From Pegea sp. RAD2-039 (taxonomy: Eukaryota > Chordata > Thaliacea > Salpida > Salpidae): a DNA stretch of 64,000 nucleotides. Under the pieces are notes generated by a model. The model worked only from the letters and a program-made list of their open reading frames with translations. It was not told the origin of the DNA and searched no databases. Position numbers and translations under genes: made by a program. Shown here piece by piece: positions 26,752 to 38,583 of the stretch. Each line of letters begins with the position of its first letter. Within the stretch, counting starts at the first letter, position 1. The stretch lies in the NCBI GenBank assembly GCA_034620365.1, contig JAQGEQ010000214.1:21018-85017 (forward strand), given 5' to 3'.

Positions 26752-27449
26752 ACTTTACAAATTAATTCTAATTATCAAAATATTTTCTCAGAATTTTTGT
26801 AAAAAGTGGAGATTTTAATACAATGTATTAAAATGATGAGCACATTTTTGTTTTCAGCATTTATAACCAACTTGGTAACTAGTAAATCTGAAACCGTATT
26901 TTGATGATGTTTAGTAATAAATAAATTTAAATTTTTGCAACAAATATTCAAATGTAAACGAGTTGGAATTGTAAATATATTTATTTGATATTAGTTTGAA
27001 ATTGGTTTTACTTATTAAAGATGAAAACAATAAATGATTTGGACTTCTAACTTTTACTTCAGCTATTATTGAAAGATTTTGAAAAGAGAAAACTTTTTAG
27101 TTCCATAAAATTATTTATGATATAAAAAACAAACCAGAAACTCGAACTTTCTTACTTTTTTTAAGTTGATTGGTTTTTCAATTTTGAACATTAATTTTAT
27201 TTTCAAACAAATAGAAATTATTTAAGTTCCCATTGGAAAAAAAATGTAATTAAAAACAACAAAAATATTCAAAAATGTAAAACTGGTTTATGAATTGGCA
27301 GCTTAGAATCCAGCCCACAAAGTTTGAACTTAAACTTTTTATCGTCAACAACCTGCATTTATTATTTCACGAATATCCTTGGTCCTAGACCTTGCCATTA
27401 CCATATCATCTGACTTTGAATGGCACAATCATGTTTTTAAAATATTTTA

Positions 27450-28110
27450 AAAATCAATCAAGCTTGTCAACCTGTAAATCTTAGGATTCATATTTCTTTA
27501 TCAATCTCTTCAAATTGTACGCACGTCCGATTCTTAGATACAAGGTTACTGCATGGATGCCATATCAAGTTAGTGATATGAAAAAAATCGAATCAGTTCA
27601 AGCAACATATACGAGATTATAAAATACGATAATTATAAACATCGTCTTAGTTTATTAAATTTAGATACTTTGAAAATTCGGCCAATTAAATACGACTTAA
27701 TTCTTATTTTAAAAATTATCCACAATTTAATTGACCTTCAGTTTGATGATTTCTTTTCATTAATCTTTCTCTAAAGTTATATCAACTCAGACAACACACA
27801 TTACATCTTAATAAGCCCACATTACCTGGTACGTTAATCAGAGCAATTTTTTCTCATACCACAAAATTAGTACATGGAACCAGCTGCCATCAGACATTGT
27901 CATGTCAGAATTACTCGCGTTGTTCAAGCAGAAGTTGAACCGTTTCAATATTGCCAACATTGTCATTTCTAAATTGTGATTTTCCCTCTTTTTATATTAT
28001 CAATATTCTATGTATTTGTATTCTACTGTTATATGTTTTGGGGACAACTGAAATGTCAAGTGTTACATCTTTTTCTTTCTATATTTCTAAATTAAAAGAT
28101 ATTATTTGTG
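27450..28110 (+). mobile_element. Degenerate LINE reverse-transcriptase C-terminus and 3' end
   Basis: Frames with stops resemble LINE C-termini: MKKIESVQATYTRL near 27580, then ANFFSHTTKLVHGTSCHQTLSCQ-like remains in shifted frames, and LFKQKLNRFNIANIVISKL (27925-27978), the usual last segment. A T-rich tail ending in AAATTAAAAGATATTATT follows. A minus-strand relative of 27560-27670 lies near 57680-57790. Confidence 0.6.
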
Positions 28111-28149
28111 AGAGTGTGTGTTAGCGAGAGGTGCTCTCTTCAGGCAACA

Positions 28150-28330
28150 CATATTAAAGCCCTTGGTTAGCCTGGTAAAGTAATAACACTTCTAGGAAAC
28201 ACAAAACTCAGAATTCAAAATTGGAGTTGGAGCTCCGTAGGCAGCTTGTAACTATACTCAGTGTCGTTCTGGCAGCTCCTGTGGCGCCAGCTGAGCGCAG
28301 CTGCATCAGTCTGTCTGTTCCGCTACATAC
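28150..28330 (+). repeat. Dispersed repeat, second copy at 57110-57290
   Basis: Shares CTCCGTAGGCAGCTTGTAAC-like and CATCAGTCTGTCTGTTCCGC-like blocks with the other copy, in the same order and orientation. It carries more G+C than its surroundings. Confidence 0.65.
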
Positions 28331-28989
28331 TTTGTTGGCGTAGAGAGTGGAATCCTGCTGTATGGGCAACAACTGGGTCTATATAATTTCTGTCCTGGCT
28401 TAAAACATTTCAGTTCTTGGTCAATGAAGGCCACAAAAAGGTTACACCTTTAAAAAAATTCAATTTTTTCTTTTGTTTAGTTTTTCTTACAGATTTATTC
28501 AAAATATAGAAGTGGCTATACCAGAAGTAAATAATTGCTGATTTTTATCAAAAGTATCAACTAAATAAAACAATAATAACTTTTAGTGTTGACAAAAAGC
28601 TGCTTACTGTCACAACCCCCTTCTATTATAATTGTGTTTAAACGACAGTTTGATGATTTAAAAGCTTTAAAGTTTGATTATAATTAGATAGACAGCAAAA
28701 AGTAGTTAATTAAGTTTAGTAGTGATTAATTTTCCGACTATATTTGTGCTAATTTAAGGAATAATTGAGCAAATATAATTTAACTTTCGAAATCATAAAA
28801 AAATAAAGTAATTTTGAAACTGACTATAAATCCTAAAACTTTTTTGATCTAAGAAAATAAGTTGCTTAAATAATAATAGATAATTTAAGCTTAAATAATT
28901 GCTTTAAACTTAAAAGTAAATTTTATAAACAAAATTGAGTCATAAATCACCTTTTTATTTTCACTGCTTAAGTAATTTAAACATTAATA

Positions 28990-29170
28990 CAAGATTTGAA
29001 ACATTATTTATTTATTCAACGCGTGACTGAGAATTACAAATTCTTCAGCTGTTACAGCGAGTAAAAACCAAATATTACGAGCAAAGAGATAATTGAAAGG
29101 TCTTCTGTATTGCAATTTAAAATTATTAATAGTACTTTACAATTTAAGATATTAAAGATATTTATGATAC
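28990..29170 (-). mobile_element. LINE 3' tail, minus strand
   Basis: Reverse complement of the tail seen at 13540-13680: TTATTCAACGCGTGACTGAG, then spaced matches including TACGAGCAAAGAGATAATTG. Only the non-coding end is present, as expected for a 5'-truncated insertion. Confidence 0.6.
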
Positions 29171-30567
29171 ATATAAAATAGAAACAACTAATTTGATTTT
29201 ATCTTTATTTTAATGCAGAAGCATAAAGTAAAGAGGTTATAAAAGAGTTAATTTTTCGTCATTAAGGTTTTATGTGTACCAAAAACTAACTTTGAATAAA
29301 TTAAATTCTTTTCGTTTTTCTCCAATACTTTCAAAAATATTTTGAAAACAAAATTTCGAAATTATTATCCAATCAAATCTTCATCTTTTGTTGTAATTTT
29401 TATTTAATTTCTTATCTATAACGTCCAAATAAAATTTGTTCTTATTATTCCACTAATTCTTACATTAAAGAAAGAATAATAACAAATTATATTATTCAAA
29501 AAGCAATAAGTTACACAATAAATGCATTTTCAACATTTATGTAAGAACATATTTGGAAAACCAACGATTTTTATCTTGAATCAAAGTAGCGTTGTGACTT
29601 TACAACAACTATATAACAACATCATTAAATAAATTTACATTTTAGTTGAAATTTTCTAAATTATGTGAGTTTGTTCTCAAACAACATGATTGCTAGACTT
29701 TACTTTGTCAATTTTGAACATCGTTTCTTTTATTGAAAATTTTTTTGATTTATATCAGGATAGTTTTAATTAGTTAATTATGTTGTAATTTTATTAAAAT
29801 TTAGCGATTTTAGAGTTTAATGTATAAGATCTTTTAAAATGATTAAAGTTCTTTGTAGCTAATTGTATAATATACAAAAAACCAATGATTTGCTATTCTT
29901 TATTCTTAAAATTTACTGTCTTATAATCAAACAAAATAATTTCGTAGTGATTTACAAAAAGTAAAAGTTTAGAATAAAAAAAAAACAAATTGCGTTTTCT
30001 ATTTCTTGTAAAACTTTATTCAAAACTCTTTTAATTTAATAACATTTAAATATTTAATAATCGATAATTGTAAAAGTTTATTTTTAATAAAATAACAAGT
30101 TTTGAAGCCATTTTAGGCATTATGATATTAATTTTAAATGATACGCGCTTAATTTTTTATTAAAGTAAATAATCAAATTTTGTTTAAGCGATGTTTGTAG
30201 GATAGAAGTATTAAATGAATAGTTTACTTTTTTTACTATTAAATTAATAACTTTTATTTATTGTTATTTTTATATTTGTGTTTTGATTTAAAATAATATT
30301 TTTGGTACTAAATGTTAGTATGAAAAAAATTATTATATATTTTGTGTTTCTGTTTCATTTTGCTTATTCATTAATAGTTTTGTTTATATTTTTAAGGGAT
30401 TATAATAATTTTTTAAGATTACTTATTTATTTTTAGTAAAACCTTTTTAAAATTTTATTATATTGTGTTGTTAAATATTATAAATTATATCTACTAAATT
30501 AAACAAATTCTCAGTAACTTTGGTATATGTAGATAAATAAATTTGTTTACAGTTTTCCTTTCCTCAG
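29170..30567. other. AT-rich DNA upstream of the NuMA gene
   Basis: No gene or element seen. I searched here for exons of an N-terminal NuMA (hook) domain and saw none. Confidence 0.45.
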
Positions 30568-30585
30568 GTTTTCTAATGTTTTAAG

Positions 30586-33500
30586 ATGGAGAAATTAACA
30601 TTAAATGAATCAACTTCAGGGCTTCAATCATTTCTAGAAAGGGAAGATGTACGAATCTTTTTTAAAGAGGTAAAATTTGATTTATGAAAGTGTTGAAGAA
30701 ACTTTTCATTTGTTTTAATTGTTAGAAATTTGAAGAAAAGGAAAATGAGATATGCGCCTTAAGAAAAGGACAAAAAGATTTACAGAAATTGCTAAAAGAA
30801 AATGAATTTGAAAACGATTGTCTTCAACAAAACATCTTAAAATTATCTTCAGAAGTTGAGCAAAAAAGTTTGTATAAACATTTATCAAACATTCTGTATA
30901 ATAAGAAAATCTTTTAAAAGGTTTTTATTATCGATAAATTTCAAGAAAATATTTATTTACTGATTTGTTTTAAATGATAGATGAGAAGATCGGATTTTGG
31001 AAGAAGATGGTAGAAGAAGCAAATCTCAAAATTTCTCAACATGATAGTAGTAATAAAGTGGAGAGTTTGACCAACCAACTAAATAAGTGAGTGAATGCAT
31101 TGAAATATTGTTGAATGTGAATTTTTGTATTCTCACATTTATAGTTTAAAAACCCAATTAGCAAGTCATGAAGGTTGCCAACAAAATATAGAGTATTACA
31201 AAGATCGTTTGAAGATCAGTGAAGATGTTGTTAAAGTCCTGGAAAAAAAAGTGATTTTTTTTGGTATTTGAGAAGCTTCATTAACTTTGTAAATATTTTA
31301 GTTGGATATGAAGACGGTTGAATTGAATAAACTTACCGAATCTACAACAAAAGATGAATCAAATTTTCACCATAAAATTAAGATTACTGTTCGTCAATTT
31401 CCTTGTTTCGATTCTTTTTAAACTTTTTGTTTAATAGGAAGAAGAACTTTTGATCGCCAAAAACGTTATCAAAGAAAAAGAAATTGAAATTGCTGAAGTC
31501 AATCATCTTTTAAAAGAACAAAATGAGAATACGAAACAAGGTAAAATTCAGAAAGAACAAAATATCAAAGAATTTTTATTGATCTGCCAAATTTGGTTTC
31601 ATTTAATGATTCATAAATTTTCTAAAAAAACTGTTTAATTTTTTTGATAATTTTTTTTCAGAATCTTCAGTCCACAAAAAAGATACTTCATCAGTCGGAC
31701 TTTCTATAGGAGTTGAGATTGAAGTAAGACAAAGATATAGTTTTTAAATAAAAATGTTAATTGAATTTTTTTTTATCAAGATGGTTGAACTGAAAAGAGA
31801 TTTGAAAGAAGCCAACGAAGAAATCCAATTACTAAAAGAGGAAAATGGAAAATTAAAAACTCTTGTAAGCAAAAAAACTGGCTAAAAATTGATGATATTA
31901 AAAATAATTCAAAATTTCATCATATTAAGTTGAAAGATTTTGAAGAGAAGTTAAAAGAGGCAAAGATCTTGGAAGAAGAATCTGCAAATAAGTTGAAGTC
32001 TTCAGAAGAAGAATTACAAATTCTTTCTAAGAAGATAAATGAAACTCAAATCTGTTTAGAATCGGTTTATTCAAAGGTAAATTGCTGCTAATTTTATATA
32101 AATTAAATAAAAGTTGATAAATTTCAGGTGAAATTTTTAGAAGAGAAATTATATGAAAGTGAAGCTAAAGAAAACTTCTTAAAAAAATCTGAAATTGATC
32201 AATTAGTAAAACACCAGAAAGAAATTGATTTGAAAAATGAGAAAGTACAAAATTATTTCAATAATTTGCTTTAAGTTTGTTTCAAAAATAGTTTTTCTGA
32301 TTTGTTTTTGTTTAATCTATTTTCTGTGAAATCATTTTCTTAATAAATTAATTTTTAGTAAATTTTTCCATATTTTTACCAGATCTCAAATCTTCATAAG
32401 ACTCTTCGAAATTTAAAAGAAAAAGAAAAAATTTTGATGGAAAAAGAAACAGAAGAGCAAAAAAATATGGTTTCTAAAGATAATAAAGTATTTTCATGAA
32501 TAGATCTTTAAATTTTAATAAATCTTATCATTTATCAGATCATTGATTTACATCAACAATTAATGGAGAGAGATCTTGAATTGAAAAAGTTGAATGAAAA
32601 TCTGTTATCTTTAAAGACACAGACAAATGAGATTAACAAAAATAGATGTATTAGCTGCTGTAGTAGCGAGGTTTCTTGTTGTTTGTTTATTAATCAGTTT
32701 GTTATCATATGTCTACTTGTAGAGTTTGATTGATTTGAATTGCAAATTGAAGTCATCTAACGAACAAATTGCTCATTTGCATCTGAGAAACAACACAGCT
32801 TATAATAAAGTTTGTTCATTAATTAATTCTCAAATAAATTTAATAATCTAATCTTTAGTATATACCATCAAATCTTTCTAAACCCAAACCCAATTTCAAG
32901 GATTCATTCACTCTCTATTCTCAACAAGAGCAGAAATCAATCTCATCTATAAACAATTTCAAACCCAACAAGGTAATTATTTCAATCAACTTTTCATCTT
33001 TTAATTATTTTTATTCATTAGTTGCCATGTTCAACGCCTATCAACCAAAAAATCTCTCACCTTAATGAGATGGAACATTTTGACGACTCTTTGGCATGAA
33101 CTGAATCCTTTTTTTCCCATTTACTAATTTCTAATTATTAACAGAATGAATCCATTTTTTCATCTCCAGTAGCAACCAGTAAGAAAAACACATCGATAAT
33201 AGTTCCTGTCAAAGGTAATTATTGCATGCCACTGTTTCACAGCCACTTTTGAAATGTCCACAGCTCTCTCACATTCCAATAAATCTTTATTTTTAAGTCT
33301 TAATTGTCTTTTGGGTCAAACCTAACGTCATTTATTTATGTTTTTTTTGGCATTTATTGAAATTAATTTCATTTTTATTTACAAAAACCCTTTTCAAAAT
33401 TTACTCCAGTACCACCTCATAATTGACCAACCACCTCATAATTGACCAACCACCTCATAATTGACCAACCACCTCATAATTGACCAACCACCTCATAATT

Positions 33501-35422
33501 GACCAACCACCTCATAATTGACCAACCACCTCATAATTGACCAGCCATCTCATAATTGACCAACCACCTCATAATTGACCATCCACCTCATAATTGACCA
33601 ACCACCTCATAATTGACCAACCACCTCATAATTGACCAACCATCTCATAATTGACCAACCACCTCATAATTGACCAACCACCTCATAATTGACCAACCAT
33701 CTCATAATTGACCATCCACCTCATAATTAACCAACCACCTCATAATTGACCAACCACCTCATAATTGACCATCCATCTCATAATTAACCAACCACCTCAT
33801 AATTGACCATCCACCTCATAATTGACCATCCATCTCATAATTAACCAACCACCTCATAATTGACCAACCATCTCATAATTGACCAACCATCTCATAATTG
33901 ACCAACCATCTCATAATTGACCATCCACCTCATAATTAACCAACCACCTCATAATTAACCAACCACCTCATAATTGACCAACCACCTCATAATTGACCAT
34001 CCATCTCATAATTAACCAACCACCTCATAATTGACCAACCACCTCATAATTGACCAACCATCTCATAATTGACCATCCACCTCATAATTAACCAACCACC
34101 TCATAATTGACCAACCACCTCATAATTGACCATCCATCTCATAATTAACCAACCACCTCATAATTGACCATCCACCTCATAATTGACCATCCATCTCATA
34201 ATTAACCAACCACCTCATAATTAACCAACCACCTCATAATTGACCAACCACCTCATAATTGACCATCCATCTCATAATTAACCAACCACCTCATAATTGA
34301 CCATCCACCTCATAATTGACCATCCATCTCATAATTAACCAACCACCTCATAATTGACCATCCACCTCATAATTGACCAACCACCTCATAATTGACCAAC
34401 CACCTCATAATTAACCAACCACCTTGGTCAGGTCCCCCTTTTGGTCGCAAATACTTTTTTGTTGGCATGCCACCTTCATTTAAAATTCAAAACAGGAAAT
34501 TCAACCATCAATGAACCCGACCCGAAATATTTCACCCCAGAATCTAAAGAAATTAAAGATTCGTGCGTTCACGCCTCGTTGAAAGATGAAGATGTAGCGA
34601 CACTTGAAGCCACCTTCAATAAACCAACTCACAAATTTGTTGCTGATAATTTCAAACAGGTTTCTACATCTTCACACAATCACTCTTCTCAATTGACTTC
34701 TATTTAAGCGTTCCGGTTGTCATAGCGACGAGTATCGACGAATCGCGGAATTTCAGCGCCGCAACACTCTCGTGCCTTCACATCTAAAGTCATCTTACCC
34801 AGTCGAGACACAGGGTCGGACCCCAACTCGCTGTGATGAAACTGTCCGAACTGGTCGCGCATCTGATACTATTTGTAAATTTCCTGTCGCTTTTAGATCA
34901 GGTAAGTTAAAGAAGAAGACATCAAGCGTTGATGACGTCATACTGGTTATTTGTAGAAGGAACGCCAAAAGAAAAGCTAGATAGAAAGCGAAGAAAACGC
35001 GAGAATATTGACCCTTCACCGTCGAAAGTACAAAAGCTAGCAAATATTCGAACTGTCAACTATTTTCATAAACAGATTCAACGAAACGCTGAGAAGGTCT
35101 TTCGAGATCCTCATCAAGTTCTGAACTCTCTCAGGATGAGGAATCTGTCTAATGAGGCCACAAGGAGACAGAGTACCGCTTTTGATATCACTAACACTCC
35201 TAAAAGGAAAAGTAGATTTATAAAGAAGCGAAATAAGCCAGTGGCGGGTTTGCCAGTGGTTGATGAAGCTCCTCAAACTTCAGCCCGCAAAGACACTAGG
35301 CTTTCAAATGTGGTGAAAATGACTTTTTATCTTTTTGGCTTTTAATTACGTTTTAATTTAAATAATTTCTTTTTTAGATGAAAAAGATTTCGAAGATTGG
35401 AAAACCAAACTTTAAATGTTAA
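30586..35422 (+). CDS. NUMA1-like: NuMA-like nuclear/mitotic apparatus protein, short form
   Basis: About 20 exons join in frame to roughly 795 residues. The first 15 or so encode a long charged coiled coil. The C-terminal exons give the identification: RRIAEFQRRNTLVPSHLK (34724-34790) matches the NuMA segment 'RIAELQQRNRVCPPHLK', and RRQSTAFDITNTPKRK (about 35164-35211) matches 'RRQSMAFSILNTPKK', with a basic KRKRR-type patch between. NuMA binds LGN/Pins, dynein-dynactin and microtubules to hold spindle poles and orient the spindle. It is far shorter than human NuMA (about 2,100 residues), and I see no N-terminal hook domain. CCTCAG ends 18 nt before the start. Most introns are about 50 bp; that at 33215-34495 holds a minisatellite. 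One junction (33094-33144) appears to be GC-AG. Confidence 0.85.
33094..33144 (+). other. Probable GC-AG intron in the NuMA gene
   Basis: Upstream exon ends at GAC TCT TTG, followed by GCATGA; reading on gives a stop (33097-33099). A branch-point-like TTACTAAT and the acceptor TTAACAG end at 33144, and the next exon (AAT GAA TCC...) continues in phase 0. Length 51 nt, like its neighbours. The alternative is a true stop producing a form without the C-terminal domain. Confidence 0.6.
33412..34424 (+). repeat. 19-bp minisatellite inside a NuMA intron
   Basis: About 53 head-to-tail copies of CCACCTCATAATTGACCAA. Variants are limited to a few positions (TTGACC/TTAACC, CCAAC/CCATC, CACC/CATC) and recur in blocks of three units, showing block duplications. 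It fills most of the 1,281-bp intron 33215-34495. Confidence 0.95.
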
Positions 35423-36559
35423 AATGGAACCGTTTTTATTATTTCTTCGCAATTGAATAAATTTGTTATCTTCATTTTTTACATATTTGTTTAAAATCCA
35501 CAAATACAGATATTTTATTGAGACTGATTTTGCTTAAAAGCTACAGAAAAGATTTTTAACAAATGTATTCATCTTTAGAAAATAAACTTAAAGTTTATTA
35601 GATAATTAAAAGATGTTTTGAAATTGTGGTTATGCAGAAATCTATTCAAAAATAGTTTAAAAACTTTATTTAATTTATGAGAAATTCAAAAGTGAATTTT
35701 ATAAATGAACTTTGTTTTCAGGTAAGTAATTAAAAACCTCAGCTAAAAGACGCCAGCTAATGATTTTAGCTAACTACTGATATAATACTATCCAGGCATT
35801 AAATCTATAATGTTTTCAAAAATAAGTTCTAAAAATCTATCAAATATTATTTAGTTTCTTCTTAACTCGTTCATTTAACTATTGAAGAGCAATTTATGAA
35901 GTTTACTTTCTTGAGAGCTTTATTTTCTACATATACTCAACAAAACATTTCTTCTTGACTTCTTTACAGCCTCTTATCAAGGTAGATGTTTTGTTGAGTA
36001 GCTGGCAAATCTCTGATATCTACTGATTGATTTATGTAAAGACTCTACAAACAGGTCATCAAAGTGAGTCCAAGAAGCTGAGTTCTGTCAAGCTCCAAGA
36101 TTTATACTAAATTTAAAATGAAATTGAAACTCAGAAGCTGTAATATGCTGATGTGAAAAAACTGTGAAGATAAAACCAAATAAATTAATAAAATCCCCTT
36201 AAAAAAGAACAAACTAAAAGCTCTTTCCTAAAACATCACTTCAACTAAGGAATCACAAGCTGAAATCTCCCAGAAATTTTCCATCTTCAACGTCCCGGGT
36301 CAGAAACAGTTGATCCAGCAAAACATTTGTATTACAAAATCCTGAATCGGTACATCTGGTAATCTCCAAATCTCTCAATCATCATGAAGCTTTTTAGTGT
36401 CTCAAGCAGAAATCAGCTTAAGAAATTTAAAAATAAGAAAATTCTGAAACATCAGCATCAATTGATCTGACCTAAACCAACAAAAGACCAGTGAAAGAAC
36501 TACCTTAAAAAATGGAGCCTGCCCAGGTGAGCAAGAGTGGTGATCAATGTACGATCTTA

Positions 36560-37010
36560 TGAATGATTCGGTCGTCAAGCTTCAACCTCCAGCTTCTCAG
36601 GGATTGAAAGAAATATTTCTAATATGAACCTATCGTACATAATTTCAAAATTAACCATTACAACATCAGATCTATGCCAAATAAGATAGATTAGAAGAGG
36701 TGGTATCTTTCATATTTCCTAAAAATAGTTTTGAAATTATCTGTGTTGACCTTTTTAACTTAAAACTTAAAATCAGTTTTTGTTGTATTCATATTCTTTC
36801 TCTAACGTCTCAGATTAGATCAATATTATCTGATATCGGTAAAGTTATTAGTAAATGTTATTACTATACCTTTTCTATGTCCAAATATATGCTGAATTGT
36901 AGTATTAAAGACTTTTTCTCCGAAGTCATATTAAGTAATGTTTGCTATAAGAGCTGTATAAATTTTTAGCTGTAGCCATGTTTTATTCCATAAATGAATA
37001 AAGTAATAAT
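36560..37010 (+). mobile_element. Degenerate LINE fragment (endonuclease-like and tail)
   Basis: The frame at 36700-36969 includes FEIICVDLFNLKLKISFCCI, similar in layout to the strand before the 'vYrPPs' motif of APE-type LINE endonucleases. A tail follows with GCTATAAGAGCTGTAtAAAT and an AATGAATAAAG end near 37000, as in the other LINE tails here. Confidence 0.4.
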
Positions 37011-38562
37011 TGCATGGAGTACAAAATGTAAGGCTGGATTATCAAATAGCGTCATAAGTATTTTCTTTAAGTTCCTCTCTTAAGAAGTTATAAAATATTT
37101 CATAATTCTTAATAAATTCTTAGTGTAGTATTTCTATTTGTTTTATGCTAAGATATAATTTTATTGAGAGAACTTTCTATTTTTTTACTACTCCTAAATT
37201 CCAACCATTTTATAAGCTAGTAGCTGTAGGTACTTCCCCAAATTATTAATTTAACTTAATTAAGACTCACCAAAATTCTTAAAGAAAAATTTTGAAATTA
37301 GACAATGTGCTTTTATTGTTTTATATCTATTTATTTATAAGTTTTCTATATAATTTTAAATCTCACAATTATGTGATATAGATTTTGTTATTAAAAATTA
37401 TTTTATTTTTTAAGTTATAAAAAATGTTTAATAATATTTGATATAAATTTAATCTTTTAAATTGATGCTTTTTGTCAATGCTTAATTCATCATAAATAGT
37501 TCTTTAGAATATTATTGTTAGTATTTTTTAAAAGTCAGAGCTCTGTACATGAGACAATTAAATATATTATTTTTTGATTTAACCTTTATCTTTAATTTTT
37601 TATTATACAATTTTATTTTTCCTAATTTCAACATTCTTTATTAAAAATATTATATTTTGTATATTTAATTTTAATTCTGGTCTGTTAACTGTCAATTATT
37701 AACATTTGTATAAAAGGTCTTTATGTTTATATATTTTATTTAACTCATAGCTCTAAATGAAAATTCAAGAGATTTTGAAGCCTCTACGAGTAGAAATTAG
37801 GGTTTTATGCTTGTAGAGAATTTATATTGTTTATAAAATAGAATTTTGTAATTCAGACTGTCAAACACTTTTTAATTTCATATAAAGTTGGAAGTGTAAA
37901 TAAGATTTTGTAAAATTGTTGAAATTAATTGTGACAAAATGTTTTATATTTTCAACATATGAAGATAAACTTAAACTTATATTTAAATATTTATTATTTT
38001 TTAATATTTTAGTTTGGTTTTAACTAAATTTGTTATTTATGAAATATAAATCATTATCAATTTACTTATGTTTTTTAAAAATTTTTTAATTATTATTTCA
38101 ATTGTTTACACTATAGTTTTGACTTATGATGAGATATGTAAAACAGTTTGGTTATCTTATTTCTATCAAATAAACAATTTGTAATTGACTCAGGTTTAGT
38201 CTGATTTTTATGTACTTTCCAAAGTAGTCTAGCCGTTTATTTTAATTTCTTGTAAATTTGTTCACATTTAAAATTTCTCAAATTATTTTTTCTTCTATAA
38301 TTATAGAAATTAATTTGTTGTTTTTCGATTTTGATGTTTAAATTTACTTCTTTTTGAAATTGTTGTTGGAAAAAAATAGTTTAATGACTCATTATAATTA
38401 ACATAACTTCGAATTTGGTGTTTCTGATTTGATGAAAACTTTGTGATAGTTTCTTTTAGAAAATGAAAATATTTAAGTTAGAAATTAGCTTTTTATTTTT
38501 ATGGATAAAGTTTTAATTTATAAAATCAATTTATTTTTTGTTTTTTAAATTTTCTTTTTTAG
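37010..38562. other. AT-rich DNA upstream of BTBD9
   Basis: No coding feature seen. It ends in a pyrimidine-rich acceptor (TTTCTTTTTTAG, ending 38562), 21 nt before the BTBD9 start. Confidence 0.5.
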
Positions 38563-38583
38563 CTTTGTTTTAAATCTTGTAAA

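Noticed and set aside
33412-34424. Coding tandem repeat in NuMA
   Set aside because: The 19-bp unit shifts frame each copy and meets stops; the array lies inside a bounded intron.
34795-35276. Minus-strand frames over the NuMA C-terminus
   Set aside because: Shadows of the coding exons, which carry the recognised NuMA motifs.
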